Assembly (NCBI GenBank): GCA_914767715.1
Contig: OU612066.1
Location: 9,429,001-9,493,000 of the forward strand
DNA: 64,000 bases
Direction of reading: 5' to 3'
Origin: Membranipora membranacea
Lineage: Eukaryota > Bryozoa > Gymnolaemata > Cheilostomatida > Membraniporidae
Part shown: positions 48,701 to 59,867 of the stretch, piece by piece
How the letters are laid out: every line of letters begins with the position of its first letter
Position numbering within the stretch: the stretch's first letter is position 1
The notes under the pieces: model-generated
The model's input: only the letters and a program-made list of their open reading frames with translations
Told to the model about the DNA's origin: nothing
Database searches by the model: none
Made by a program: the position numbers and the translations under genes

Positions 48701-51700
48701 CGGTACACAATAAAAAATTGCAAACAAAACTAAGAAAAATGCTGGAAAAGGCTTTACGATCTTAAAGCCGTGCCGGATTTATCTTTAATATGTCGCCCGC
48801 TGTGTGAGATATCCGGCCAGTGTTCGATTGGCTGTATAGTGGATGACTAGGTCTGGTTCGCAAAGACCTTACATATTTCTCACACCAAGTTGTTAATCTG
48901 GTGGTGATGGTTGGCAACCCGGTTTCACGAAGGGGATTTTCGGTGTGCTCGAGGTCTTGGTAGATAAACCGGAGACAGTGGCATCGGTATTTCTTGAGTC
49001 TCTCGGCATCACCTTTCCCTAGTTGCGGAAACCAGCATTGTGCAGCGGATGTTCTATGTGGCAGTACATGGGTTTGGTAGAAGAAGGTTATGTGGTGATT
49101 ACTGACCCCTGCTTTCTGCAGTTGGCACATCGCGTGAAATTTTGGTCGGCACTTTTCGACAATCGTTGAGATATGCACTGAAAACATCAGATGACGATCG
49201 AATGTCACACCCAACAGCTTCACATTGTCACTGTTACTGACTGCTGAGTCGTCAATTCTGATTGGGTTTTTGATTGTTTTCTGCAGCGTGAAGATTATCG
49301 ACTGGGATTTAGCGGCATTCAGAAGCATGCTATTCTTCTCGCACCATAATGATGCTTGATCAGCTGCATTCTGGAGTTGGTTTTCATGGAGCTGCAGTAT
49401 ACTGGCTGTTCTCGGCGTTATGTCAGTAATATCATTAGCTTTTATTATCGCGTGATAGAGGGTTGAATCATCTGCGTATTTTATGTGTGGCATATCAGGA
49501 GTTAGGTCATTGATATAGATGTTCCATATTACTGGACCTAATATCGTTCCTTGTGGCATGCCTATGTGACAGGACTGATACGCTGATATATGGTTCCCAT
49601 ACCTAACACACTGAGATCTATTTGAGAGAAAGCGTTTGACTGGTTTGATAGTTACAGGATTGATGTTCATGTCAATGAGTTTGGTGACAGCGATATTCGG
49701 CTGCATACGGTCGAATGCCTTGGAAAAACCCAACATTAGTGATCTTACACCAAGACAGTATTTGTCATCCAATTTGTCTATGATCTCAGATGTAAATTTC
49801 ACCAATGCATCTGTTGTACCGATGTTAGGGGTGAATGCGTATTGATGAGTCATAGTTGTTAATTGAGCTCGTAGTTGTTTTGCGATGATACGCTCAGTGG
49901 TTCTTCCCAAGTGGTCTTGGTCATACTATTCAGACTACCATGTTTGATCCCATGTTATTTCTATATGACTCTGTTTTGCAGTTTCTGGTGACCATAATCT
50001 GGTTGCCGTGGAGGATCTAGCTGACTTGGCCAAGTCTAAACTCGAGCCTTATAAGAAAGAAGCTGAGGAGAAGTTTGAGGAGTTGTCTGCTCTTGTTAAA
50101 GATATAACTATTCAGATCAGCCAATGGGATGTTGACACAGAGACTAATGTTAGGATTATACATCAGACTAGAGATGAGCAGGTGATATACTTGCATGTGT
50201 AATATTTACTTCTGCGTCAATCTGCGATTATCCTATAACAATTGGGTAAATCATTTATCCTCTCAATGCATAACCTGAGTTCGGACTATGACTATGATCT
50301 TAAAACTCTGGCACATTAATGTCAACAATTCATCCAAAATTCAAAAATTTTGAACATCAAAAATAGAAAGATTGAGTGTTAGGTTGTATCATACATCAAA
50401 TAAACCGAAGAAAAGTTTGTGTTACCCTCTTATATCGAAATCAGATAGAAGCCATCAGAGAAATGTATGCAGATATTGAGAAAGGATATGTGACTTCAAG
50501 AACAGAGACTAAACAGAAGATGACAGACTTTATAGAAACTGATGCTGGCCTTAAGTTGGATGAACTCAATACTCAGATGAAAAATCTCAGAGAATTGATC
50601 TCAAAGAAACATCCGGTAAGCAAACAATGCTTCTATATTCTAAATGGGATATATCTGAATCATATTGAAAAGTCCCTCCTTTGTCATGATCAGGTTGCTC
50701 TATAAATATTTTGAGTGGGCCAAACTATGACGATTGTAATCGTTAGTTGCATTTCAGTGCAGCACGCTTACAGCGTTTAAAGTGCACTCGACATTATTCC
50801 CAGTTGGGTTCTCCTTTCAGTTTCTATTTCAAGAAAGCAGTGTCTTGAAGCCTTGCGCTCCCATATATATATTAATTGCCTTTCAACCAATCAAACCAGC
50901 GCAATTTCCTTCATATTCTGCAGGTGGATTTGGTGACAGAGAAAGAAGAAATACAGGCTGAGGTTCAAAAACTCATCAAGTCTGATATTCCGAAGTTGAT
51001 TCTGACAGATCAAGTCAGAGTGTCTAAATCAGGTATGACTCATTCATGTTTATAATCTTTCTCACATCAATTACATTGGCTGGGTCAGAGTTTTAGACCC
51101 AAGAAAACAAGAGTTATGAGGATTGAAACTAAAATGCCTTAATATCCAAGTTGCTGTGAAACATTTCAAAATTGAGCATCATCGAGTTATGGTGTAGCTG
51201 GATATCCCGACTCCCGGAAAAGGAGATCAGCCTAATTTTAACCCTATCCTGAAATAATTTTTTCTGGTATCAAGGTTATATAGTCAGTGGTAATTTACTG
51301 ATTGTCTTTCGTTAACTGACTTACTTGAGTGAAGATAAGCACTACTGAGGGTGCATATCTCTCTGTGAGCACTGAATATTTTGGATATACAAATGGCTTG
51401 CTATTCCTTTTATTAGACTCAAACTATCGAAGAGCTGAGATAGTGCTTGACAAAGGGGACATAATATGTTTTGGAACCATGCCAATTCCCACTGCACTTA
51501 ACCTGGAGCAGACAATATCAGTTCCTGGATTTCCTAACGCCGTCTGTCACCACAAAGGTCACACTTATGTTGGAAAAAATAGCTCTGATGTTATGCGAAT
51601 AGACTCAGTAGATAAAGTAGAATCATTCATCACCGTAATAGGAACATATAACGTCACAAGCATTAGAGCATACAAAGACAAACTTTACCTTCTCACACAA

Positions 51701-52192
51701 TACTCAGGCCTAACAAACAAATTGATGTTGTACAATATACGAGGTCAACATGTCCGATCTTTGGATTATGGAGGGGCATATGGTAGTTGGGGCAATAAAA
51801 TATGCATAGTTCGAGATGAGGTCATTGTAGCTGACCACACAAACCAACGACTCGGAGTGTACAGTCTGGATGGCGACTTTATCAGACATGTCAACTGCCC
51901 TCAGCTGCCTGCAACTGGCCACTTCAGTGTAACAGAAGTCGAGCAGGACACACTGATAGTAGCTTCAGATCAGGAGAGGATATTCACCTTGAGCATACAG
52001 AGAGGTGATGTGTTATGGACTTCATCCCACAAGTTCAAGGACACTGCAGTTGTGGCTCTAAACAGAGAGACCGGTTTGCTATCTGGAGCTCACTACTATG
52101 GAGGCCAGAAAGAAGTAATTGTTAAAGTTCTCAACATAAGAACAGGTTATTTTCAAGTCAATTTATCTGCTCTATCATATATGGAACCATAA
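45605..52192 (+). CDS. TRIM-type RING/B-box protein with NHL-like propeller
   Basis: Probable E3 ubiquitin ligase; substrate unknown. Seven exons join in frame: 45605-45789, 46126-46279, 46525-46708, 49982-50181, 50445-50615, 50924-51032 and 51330-52192, total 1866 nt and 621 residues. RING has C19, C22, C37, H39, C42, C45, C58 and C61. Two B-box-like zinc modules follow (FCDSCD with YCSPCAMKFCARHE; RFCLTHTDQPLNVGCKRC). A charged coiled coil comes next (EPYKKEAEEKFEELSALVKD), then a C-terminal propeller-like region of about 285 residues with NHL-type text (VADHTNQRLGVYSLDGDFIR). Architecture resembles TRIM2/3/56-type proteins. Start chosen as the first ATG, in good context, before the RING. 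Intron 3 (3.3 kb) hosts two mobile elements. Confidence 0.85.
46126..46279 (+). CDS. TRIM exon 2: B-box 1
   Basis: Acceptor TTCTTTCAG ends at 46125. Encodes EETSVSIDELPSAMGEKAAF and then CDSCDIKG and CSPCAMKFCARHEQ; ends in phase 0. Confidence 0.8.
46525..46708 (+). CDS. TRIM exon 3: B-box 2
   Basis: After TTTTAAG. AHADCLPSHEMKPI completes the previous module; RFCLTHTDQPLNVGCKRC with CCLRC forms the second. Ends in phase 1 at ATG|GTGAGC. Confidence 0.8.
47332..48523. mobile_element. Foldback element with ~350-bp inverted arms
   Basis: Left arm 47332 to about 47690, right arm about 48168-48523, inverse complements over nearly their whole length, e.g. GCGCATGCTCAGCTCTGGGC against its complement near 48502-48521, and AGTCAGATCACGAGAGTCAG against CTGACTCTCGTGATCTGACT. 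The roughly 480-bp centre holds a 26-base perfect palindrome (47806-47831). No transposase ORF. Divergence between arms is modest. Confidence 0.85.
48551..49925 (-). mobile_element. 5'-truncated non-LTR retrotransposon (LINE)
   Basis: Antisense to the TRIM gene. Contains a reverse transcriptase ORF (48762-49910) and a 3' UTR ending in an ACAA-type repeat tail (CTATACAAACAAACAAAC on the minus strand, about 48551-48568). Truncated inside the RT domain. Clade looks CR1/Jockey-like from the motifs. Confidence 0.85.
48762..49910 (-). CDS. LINE reverse transcriptase, C-terminal part
   Basis: 382 codons still open. Motifs in order: TTERIIAKQL (domain 1), SLMLGFSKAFDRM, HIGMPQGTILGPVIWNIYIN, KYADDSTLYH (catalytic YADD), LNAAKSQSIIF, VKLLGVTFDRHL, then the post-RT Cys-containing region (WFPQLG, LKKYRCHCLRFIY). 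The aspartate of the first catalytic motif is replaced: the usual DFSKAFD reads GFSKAFD. It is a dead 5'-truncated copy whose frame survives, suggesting recent insertion. Confidence 0.85.
   Translation of the reverse strand: MGRTTERIIAKQLRAQLTTMTHQYAFTPNIGTTDALVKFTSEIIDKLDDKYCLGVRSLMLGFSKAFDRMQPNIAVTKLIDMNINPVTIKPVKRFLSNRSQCVRYGNHISAYQSCHIGMPQGTILGPVIWNIYINDLTPDMPHIKYADDSTLYHAIIKANDITDITPRTASILQLHENQLQNAADQASLWCEKNSMLLNAAKSQSIIFTLQKTIKNPIRIDDSAVSNSDNVKLLGVTFDRHLMFSVHISTIVEKCRPKFHAMCQLQKAGVSNHHITFFYQTHVLPHRTSAAQCWFPQLGKGDAERLKKYRCHCLRFIYQDLEHTENPLRETGLPTITTRLTTWCEKYVRSLRTRPSHPLYSQSNTGRISHTAGDILKINPARL
49982..50181 (+). CDS. TRIM exon 4: coiled coil
   Basis: After CTGTTTTGCAG. VSGDHNLVAVEDLADLAKSK leads into a charged heptad-like region; ends RDEQ, phase 0, at CAG|GTGATA. 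Confidence 0.8.
50445..50615 (+). CDS. TRIM exon 5: coiled coil
   Basis: 57 codons: IEAIREMYADIEKGYVTSRT to LRELISKKHP, donor CCG|GTAAGC. The acceptor (AAATCAG) has a weak pyrimidine tract. Confidence 0.75.
50924..51032 (+). CDS. TRIM exon 6: coiled coil end
   Basis: After ATTCTGCAG: VDLVTEKEEIQAEVQKLIKS to VRVSKS, phase 1, donor TCAG|GTATGA. This phase is compatible with both the propeller exon and the alternative exon at 53076. Confidence 0.75.
51330..52192 (+). CDS. TRIM exon 7: NHL-like propeller, stop
   Basis: Single 863-nt exon after TTACTTGAG. Repeats of the type FPNAVCHHKGHTYVG, SIRAYKDKLYLLTQ, NKICIVRDEVIVADHTNQRL and EQDTLIVASDQERIFTLS are propeller-like strands. Stop TAA at 52190-52192. 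Confidence 0.85.
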
Positions 52193-53075
52193 AAAAATGT
52201 ACTCAACTCTATCTTTGTTGATGTTTAAGCAGGGGTGTATCCATAGGTAGGGCCAGGGGGCCATGGCCCTACCACTTTTTCAGGAGGTCAATGTTGAAAA
52301 GCTCCTAAAATTGCCATAGGTGTTATGAATACACATTGACTTTATTTATGTTTGCCAATAGCAGGTGCTCAGGTGGCCCCTTGTGTTATATGTAGGGATT
52401 ATGAACCAAAAGAGCTGGTGTAGCTAATTCATAAATACGAAGTTCTGCTTGTTATGAGGCTTAGAGTTCATCAATACATCCAAAACTGAAACATGCGAAT
52501 ACCTTCAGTGCTATGGCCTGCCTCAAAAGATACCTTTGAGCCTATCTTGCATGTTCTTAATTGGTTGCAGTGAGGTATTGAGCATGTCAAAGTTAAATGT
52601 TGGCAAGTTGCTCACACAAAACCATTATTACCATAATTAAATCTAGTCATGGACAAGACAACATTTTTGTCAATTTTCTTCTCAAAAAAGCTGAAATGCC
52701 TTAGAACTGCCTCTGATTTTTGAAAATTTTCTACAGCGCACCTCCCACACCACCCCAACTGGCCCTACCACTTCAAAACTCATTGATACAGCCCTGTGTT
52801 TAAGCCAGTTGTGTACACTTATTCGCCCTTGTGTATTTCACCAAGGAGATTGAACCTCTGTACCTCCCTGATTTCACATCTTTAAATTCGAAAGAATCAG
52901 TGAGTTTTCTTGAGTGCCTTAACACTTATTCTTAGTTGAGTTGGCAATCAACTGCCAAATGAACCAGTTAGGCCTATGCTGTTTATCTATTGATGGTCTT
53001 ATTTTATCAATCATTCTACACTGGTATATGCTAGCGTCATTTTCATAATGTGAATCTTCTTATTTATATTGACAG
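52193..53075 (+). other. TRIM 3' region
   Basis: Nothing coding recognised; no AATAAA before 53226. Likely 3' UTR and intron of the alternative transcript described at 53076. Confidence 0.4.
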
Positions 53076-53227
53076 ACGAAGTCACAGAGTTGAGAGAAGA
53101 ACAGACAACACTAAGTGGATATACATTTGACCTCTGTCTGCTTAAGGAATTGAGGCTATTATTACTTGAGCGAGCAGGTAGTTGCACAGTAAGAAAGCTT
53201 CAAATTCAGTGTAACCGTGGCCGCTAA
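53076..53227 (+). CDS. Candidate alternative terminal exon of the TRIM gene
   Basis: An acceptor (TATTTATATTGACAG) precedes an open stretch in the phase exon 6 needs: DEVTELREEQTTLSGYTFD then LCLLKELRLLLLERAG, stop TAA 53225-53227, with AATAAA overlapping it at 53226-53231. It would replace the propeller with about 50 helical, Leu/Glu-rich residues. It could instead be a relic of another gene. No transcript evidence. Confidence 0.4.
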
Positions 53228-53639
53228 TAAACAAAAATCGAGTTACTCATACCACGTCAAGTCACGAAATAGGGCAATAATTTTATTCAATAATGCTCTC
53301 ATCCTAACAATACTTCAGAACTGTTGACATACTTATGCCTTTTTATATATTGCTATGAAAATTTTCTGAACTTATTACACAATAGTGTAAGTATGCAGTA
53401 GGTAAAACAATTACACTAAAGCGGAATTATCATGTTTTGTCAATTAATCAGTAACACTTAAAAAAACTTTCAAGGTTTTTGGAGTGATTTTCAAATATCC
53501 AGCATTTTAAATGTGTGATTTTTAATGACCTAATTTCGTATGGCTCATTGCGAGTTCCTCATGATTATATTATGTATTCATTATTAGCTATTATCTAATT
53601 AAATTTGTTTGTGACAATCGTTAATTAGATAATCGTTTA

Positions 53640-53800
53640 TTTTCAATGTGCTGAGTTTGACGAGTTGCTGATGTATGGTCAGAAAGTCAGCGGACAAAAT
53701 TGAAGATAATTTATGATCATCCTTTAATTTTAAAAGTATTCTATGGCAATTACTCATCATAAATGATGGCCATGCCGCCAATGAAGCGCCTGGATACACA
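53640..53800 (-). pseudogene. Peptide-gene exon-1 relic right of the TRIM gene
   Basis: On +, GAGTTGCTGATGTATGGTCA then GAAAG matches exon 1, and colinear upstream sequence follows (ATTACTCATCATAAATGATG then GCCATGCC, as at 34.3 and 59.45 kb). The TATA block itself is deleted. Confidence 0.6.
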
Positions 53801-55489
53801 GCTTTTAATACACACAGCTGGTATCACCTCTACTTCTCTCCCAATTATCAGATAACTGTGATCCGCTGTCTGATCTGTTCCAGTAAAATATCCTGTGTGG
53901 AAGCTGACTATCAGATAAAGCAATACATACCATTCAAAACAAAGCATTCTGGTAAAACTAACATTTTTAATTTACATAGATCAATTTGCTCTTGCACGCA
54001 TTGATTAGTGGTAGATTAAGTTCATATCCATCAATCGACCAATAATGATATATGTATTTTTTTATTTGTTTACACTGACTGCGTAGGAATAAAACATCGG
54101 CGAAACAGAAAATGATTTCTTCTTGGATAAGGAAGTATGAGTCACCCATTAATTTATTTGCAATTTAATATGATGTTGCATTGATGCGGATATTTATAAG
54201 TAAGGTTTAATCTCATACTTGTACTTATTCGGGTTATGGAAGTATCAAAGCTCCCAGGGTAATATTATTGATTGAAAGTTGGCCAAGATGAGTGCCTTCT
54301 ATTCCAAGCAGTGAATTGCTTACGGTTGAAGATTTCAAGGCTACCATTATCGCATTTAAATATTTGAAGTTGCTGATGTGTTGTCAGAAAGTTTTGTGAG
54401 TGTCAACGGCTGCAGCAAAACTTTATGTGTTTGGAGCCTTTTATTCGCATGTCAGAACTATGCCAGTAAAATATCCTGTGTGGGTGTGTGTGTGATTTTG
54501 TTTTTTTTGGTTTTGAGAAACACCAAAAAACCGTGTCCGCCTGAGAAGACTAACAATACATACATCCACAACAAAACATCCTGAAAATACTTGTTTCTCT
54601 TGCGGCATTCATCAGTGAAGATCAAATTTATATTGATCAATTGAGCGGTATAATAGTGAATTCTGTTTTATTCAAATGGTTAGTCTACACTGACTGTGTA
54701 GGGAAAAGGATGATAAAAACATTATGATTCGTTCTTGGATATGGGAGTATGAGAAATCCATCTATTATTCGGCAATTTAAAATGTCTCTGTAAATTGCAA
54801 CCGTTTAATGGTCCTGTACCAAACAAACACAATAATTTAAGTAGAAACAAATTAGGTAAACATTGCGGGAAAAAATGTTACAAAGCAGAGTACAGGAGGT
54901 ATAGTTGGATTGCCAATACAATCCAAGATAAGAAAATGATCTAGAAAATGATGCTAATGAGAGCGTTTCCGTAGCGATATCGGAATGAATTAATTCAAAC
55001 CCCTACCACCGAATTTGTTGAGCATGTTTTCCCGAAATAATAATGCTATTTCAGTGCATTTTTCTTTCATCGAAATAGAGACCTATTTATCCCCATTAAA
55101 TTTTCGGGATGTATGAATCTGAGGTCACCCAAGTGGCAACGGGCTAAAACCACCAGAGAACAGAAGTTTTGCAGTAAATGATGCTGACTGTCACCTATCT
55201 TATGATGTGGTACATCCAACATGCAACGTTTGATGAAAATTTCCATCACCACTACCATTCATATTTAGATGTTTTCCAACAATATTCGTAAATTGGGTTT
55301 TATATGTCAAATACCCATGCCCTTCCTCTCATATTTTGACTGTCTGTCTTTGCCTGTCCAGCACAAGGAGGCCCATTTTAGAAAGTTGAAAATAATTGAA
55401 AAGTGACAAAATTAAATATGCTTGTTGAATATAGAACATGGAATTGTTATAAAATGGTATTATAAGTCTTTGGTAAGCTGGCCTTTAGT

Positions 55490-55570
55490 TAGCTGGCCAG
55501 AATAATTGTCATCAACCCGCTTTCGCAGGCTATTTAAATTTACCCAAGAAATATATACTGTGGTAGTATT
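55490..55570. other. Empty site for the U2-headed repeat
   Basis: AGAATAATTGTCATCAACCC, then GCTTTCGCAGG, continues directly into CTATTTAAATTTACCCAAGA. In the units at 36.2 and 62.2 kb these two flanks are separated by the U2-like dimer. Confidence 0.7.
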
Positions 55571-55928
55571 CGCTATCCAAAAATTCCATCTAAAGAAAGA
55601 AAAGTGCATATCATACTCTGCAGGTGATGTGAGAATGTGTGAATGTGCTGTCAATCAGCTCATGATATAACAAATACCCCCAATATTTGTCAAGAGTTAC
55701 CCTTCCTCTCATCTGAGGAGACAACATCAAACTTGTTGCTAGCAATAGCATTTTCTTAATTGTGATATAATCCGATGAGAAGTTTTAACCAAGGAGTAAA
55801 CTGTGCAATATGGCAAGGAATCATAATACTTGTGATAAAAAACTATGGTAAGAAACCAATGGCTAGAGCTTCAAGTCTGAGAACAATTTTACAAGATGTA
55901 TCGATTTCATTATACAATCCATTAAAGA

Positions 55929-56012
55929 TGCATCGACCGGGAATTGAACCCGGGCCTCCTGCGATCTGACTTAGTTTGGCAGGCGAGAATTCTACCACTG
56001 AACCATCAATGT
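55929..56012 (-). tRNA. tRNA-Gly(GCC)-like copy with intron
   Basis: Anticodon GCC and the 13-nt intron are intact, T arm perfect. The first acceptor pair is mispaired (starts ACATTGA against TCGATGC) and there is no T run directly after the gene. Probably a decaying copy. Confidence 0.6.
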
Positions 56013-57544
56013 TTTTTCTTCTGCTGGTGAGTCCGCCCACTTTGGACTGTGGGAGGGGGCGAGCTAATCTTACCCTGTCTAGCAAATATTCAAAGATTTT
56101 TTTAGTACAAAGCTGCTCTCCTGTGATGTACTGAGCTTAGATTGCAAAAATCAATTCCAACAGTTTCCATGGACTCACTGCTGTCAGTTTGTCTTTTGTT
56201 TGCAATATTTACATGGTGGTTACAGCTTGCACCAATCATCAGGAACTAGGACTTTGGGTATCAGCACAAATAACCACCGCATGACTTTATTGCTGGATTA
56301 AATTGTACATGACTAATAATATATAAGCAGAAACCACAGCCGGGACTCGCCATATAATGTGAGCAGAGAAAACATGTTGGAAGTGGATTGTTTTTAATCC
56401 AATCAAGAGTGCGTGTGGCATAACCTCAAATTTTTTGTCCGAACACAGCATCAGCAGCTAGCAGGAGAGAATCACTGAGCTGTATTCTGGAGTCGTCTTC
56501 TTAATGTCAATGAGGGGATAAATCCTAACATTGTTATAAGGCAAGGTGTCATAAAGTTTTTGATTGGATACACCCTGTAATTTATGACACAATGTAATCT
56601 TTCAAACTGGTGATAAAATTCTAATTGGTATGAAATTTTGTGAAACTATATGATGACTCATTTTTGAAAATAAGTAATCACAACACAGGTTCTAGAGTCA
56701 TAACTGTGCCCCTTTTTCCGCTAAATTCTCTTCATCAATTTCAGTTATATCTAATATTTCGTCCTCTCAAACTTATGATGGCCAGCCATCGGTCTTCTTT
56801 TTTCCATCAAGTCCAGCATACAGTTGCACAATATACATTACATACCCATTTAAATGGTCAACTTTGGTGAGGAAAAATCTAATTTACAGGTTCCAAGATG
56901 TTCCAGCCACATGTTGGATTTACACAACTATCTTGATTTTCTGCCATTAAAATGGGAATAAGTATTTTGATACATATACTAGCAATTTATTCAAATATCA
57001 ATCAACAAAAAAAGATACTATGGCCAATCATTTGAATCAATACTTAATGTTAATGTGAAGCTCGAACTAAAAAAAGAAATTGACACACCACAGTTGAATT
57101 TACTGGACTAACGGGTTTGACAATTTGCATTCATCACTACAGTGAAATTACTCATTTGTAGTCAGAAATAGCTTCCGGTTATGATCATTGGGAGATAGCA
57201 TTTTATAGATAAATTCAGGAATCACTATACAATTTTTGTTGACTGGCAGTAAATTTGTCTGGACTAATCCTGTCATGGGCACAACACCCTGACACTCACA
57301 ATATGAATGATAAGATTCATGATTATTAATTGATGAATCTGTATGTTCTCGAGATACAATCTAAATCATACAATGCCTTATATGTGGTTCATTGTCCTAC
57401 ACATAGACTTATATATTAAGTCTACAGTCCTATATAATATTACAGGTTTATCTTGGCGGTTAAACTACCCCGAGTTCATCATATAGCTTGATGTGGCCCT
57501 ACCCTCTCTTCACAATGTGGGTGGTCTCATCAGCAGCAGAAGAA

Positions 57545-57616
57545 GCATTTTTGGTTCAGTGGTAGAATTCTCGCCTGCCAAACTAAGTCAGATCGCGGGA
57601 GGCCCGGGTTGATGCA
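57545..57616 (+). pseudogene. tRNA-Gly copy with truncated T arm
   Basis: D arm, anticodon GCC and intron match the best copy, but the T loop and 3' T stem are missing (GGCCCGGGTT joins GATGCA). Confidence 0.75.
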
Positions 57617-58633
57617 TTTTTTATAGATTGTATAATGAAAATAGTACATATTATACAACTGGCCATAAATTTTAATCCCCAATTTCCACAAGTTTTCATA
57701 CATTGCATCCAGCATATGGTGCAAGGGAAATCAGTTGATTTGTTCTAAGAACCCAAATTCTTCTACCTTCGCTTTGGAGCCCAAAGATCATGATCAAGCC
57801 ATATTCCTCGAGTTTCAGAACTATGCAATATGGGATATTATGTCATACGCATTGACAATTTTTGTTTGATTTCACTAATTGTACAACATAAAAGCACGTG
57901 TATTAAAGGTACACATGGCAACACTGATATTTGGAATCAGAGAGATAACTTCGGTTTGATACCTAAAAGTGGAGATATCTCTCTGAGATATGACTCTATG
58001 CCAAACTATATATACCATATCATATTAAAGCTTATCTGATGTGCAAACATATCTGACAACTAGAAAAATACATTCCTTTGGGAGTCTGAGCTATATGGCA
58101 CCGCGGATTACTTTGTGCCCTGAAGGATTTTTTGCATCCCTCACCATTATTTCTTAACTTTGGCCCAATTTCAATGCCCTTCGCAACCGCCAGCACATGA
58201 CCAACTTTCAATAGAACAGTCAAGCTTGACAATAATATACGCATTCATTATATAAACATTGTCCGAGGATGGAACAATATGTCAAAATATTTGAGGGAGG
58301 TTGGACTTAAATTTTGCCATTCATTTAGTAAAATTTGAGACGCTGAGAATTGGCTCATGTCTGGAGATTAAATGGGAGATGATAACGTCTGTTTGTCAAG
58401 ATACTTTCAGTTGCATTAATGAAATTTTTGTCATAGTGCAAGGCTTTATTTATTTGTATAAACACAATCAAAAATAAACAGCTTGTTAACAAAATATCAA
58501 ACGAAAAACGAAATGTTTTTTAATCAAATATGGTAGGAAACAATTGTAGTTGGGGGGATGGAAAATAAATTTCAGGATCAGGATATTTCAGTTGTCAACT
58601 CTTCGAGTCAGGTCTCTGCTACTGGGTGAATGT

Positions 58634-59140
58634 TTAGTAAGCTACAAAAGAAGAAATTGTTTATGCCTCTACATACGTATAGGTGAGGTGACTGACTATA
58701 CAAAAAATTAATGCCAAATGAGCATACAGGTAATGAATTTTCGAAAGTTATGATAATTTAAAGAGCCCGTTTGGCATTACCAATCACAAATATATATATC
58801 GCCATACTGTTTGTTTTTTTAACACGAATCTATGAATCAGTATCAGTGTTATCAATGATGGATACATACCATATCCATATCTTCTGGCAGTTCCTCTGTT
58901 GTGGACTCCTCTGTTGTTGTGGACTCCTCTATTGTAGACTCCTCTGTTGTATGTTCCTCTGTTGTGAGCTCTGCTGTTGTAAGCCCCATTGTTATAACCT
59001 ACTCCGTTGAAGTTGCCTCCGATGAAGTTTCTTCTGCCTCCGACTCCGTTATAACCATATCTTTGGTTATTGTAAACTTGGTTATAAGATGCTGAGGCCA
59101 GAGCCAGGCACATGGCGACGATGAGTATAATGACCTTCAT
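58634..59140 (-). CDS. Gly/Asn/Tyr/Arg-rich secreted peptide, copy E
   Basis: Exons 58870-59140 and 58634-58641, 92 residues. Signal peptide MKVIILIVAMCLALASAS, mature YNQVYNNQRYGYNGVGG, IGGNFNGVGYNNGAYNS, then the R-G-V repeats and RRYGYAY. TATA 59383-59376, exon 1 edge 59310, second exon from 59167, AATAAA complement at 58445-58450. Shares the IGGNFNGVGYNNG block with D; lies on the far side of the TRIM gene. Confidence 0.75.
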
Positions 59141-59375
59141 GATTGATGAGTTGTTGTTAGAGTTGATCTGGCAAAAATAAAGATAAAGCTTGGATTGCAT
59201 GGATATCTTCATGAAAGTCCTAAAATTGATTAATAATTCAATGCTACTGAGAGTTGAATGAATTCACTTAAAGGTATAAGAAAAAATGCAAGATTGCTCC
59301 TTGTCTTACCTGAGTTGAACAAGTTGCTGATATGATGTCAGAAAGTTTTGTGATTGTCTCAGGTTACAGCTACCC

Positions 59376-59383
59376 TTTTTATA
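59376..59383 (-). promoter_or_regulatory. TATA box, copy E
   Basis: TATAAAAA on the minus strand followed by GGGTAGC, about 65 bases before the exon-1 donor. Confidence 0.75.
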
Positions 59384-59867
59384 GTTATTTTTACCGGAAA
59401 ATGTTGATAAATAAATCATCACAAATTGATTAAATTATTATTCTATTGCATTACTCATCATAAATAAAGGCCAGGCTGGTAATGAACCACTTGAATACAG
59501 AGCTTGTACAATCTTCCAAATTCAAGTGTCATATTTTAATTATATTCTAAATGATTTGACATAATTTTTGATGACTACCAATTACAAATCAAGTGCTTCT
59601 TCTTGCAAGGTAATTAAGGTGCAAGTCGTGATTATTCTATACATTATTGAAGGTGAGTTTTAACTGAAAGAGGTGATTCTGATGCAAAATAAGAGGAAAT
59701 GGTGTTGGTAAGGTGATAGTTTATAGAATACCGCCAATAATAGCATCATAATTATACGTGGGGATAGTATCACCTCTACTTTTACCCAAATCAGCATATA
59801 ACTGTGATCCGCTGTTTGCTATATGGCAGTAAAATATCCTCTGAGTAAGCGGACCATCAGATGGATT

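Larger units (their letters stand above)
46709..49981 (+). other. TRIM intron 3
   Basis: 3.3 kb, much longer than the gene's other introns (about 220-340 bases). The excess is accounted for by the foldback element at 47332-48523 and the LINE fragment at 48551-49925. Confidence 0.8.
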
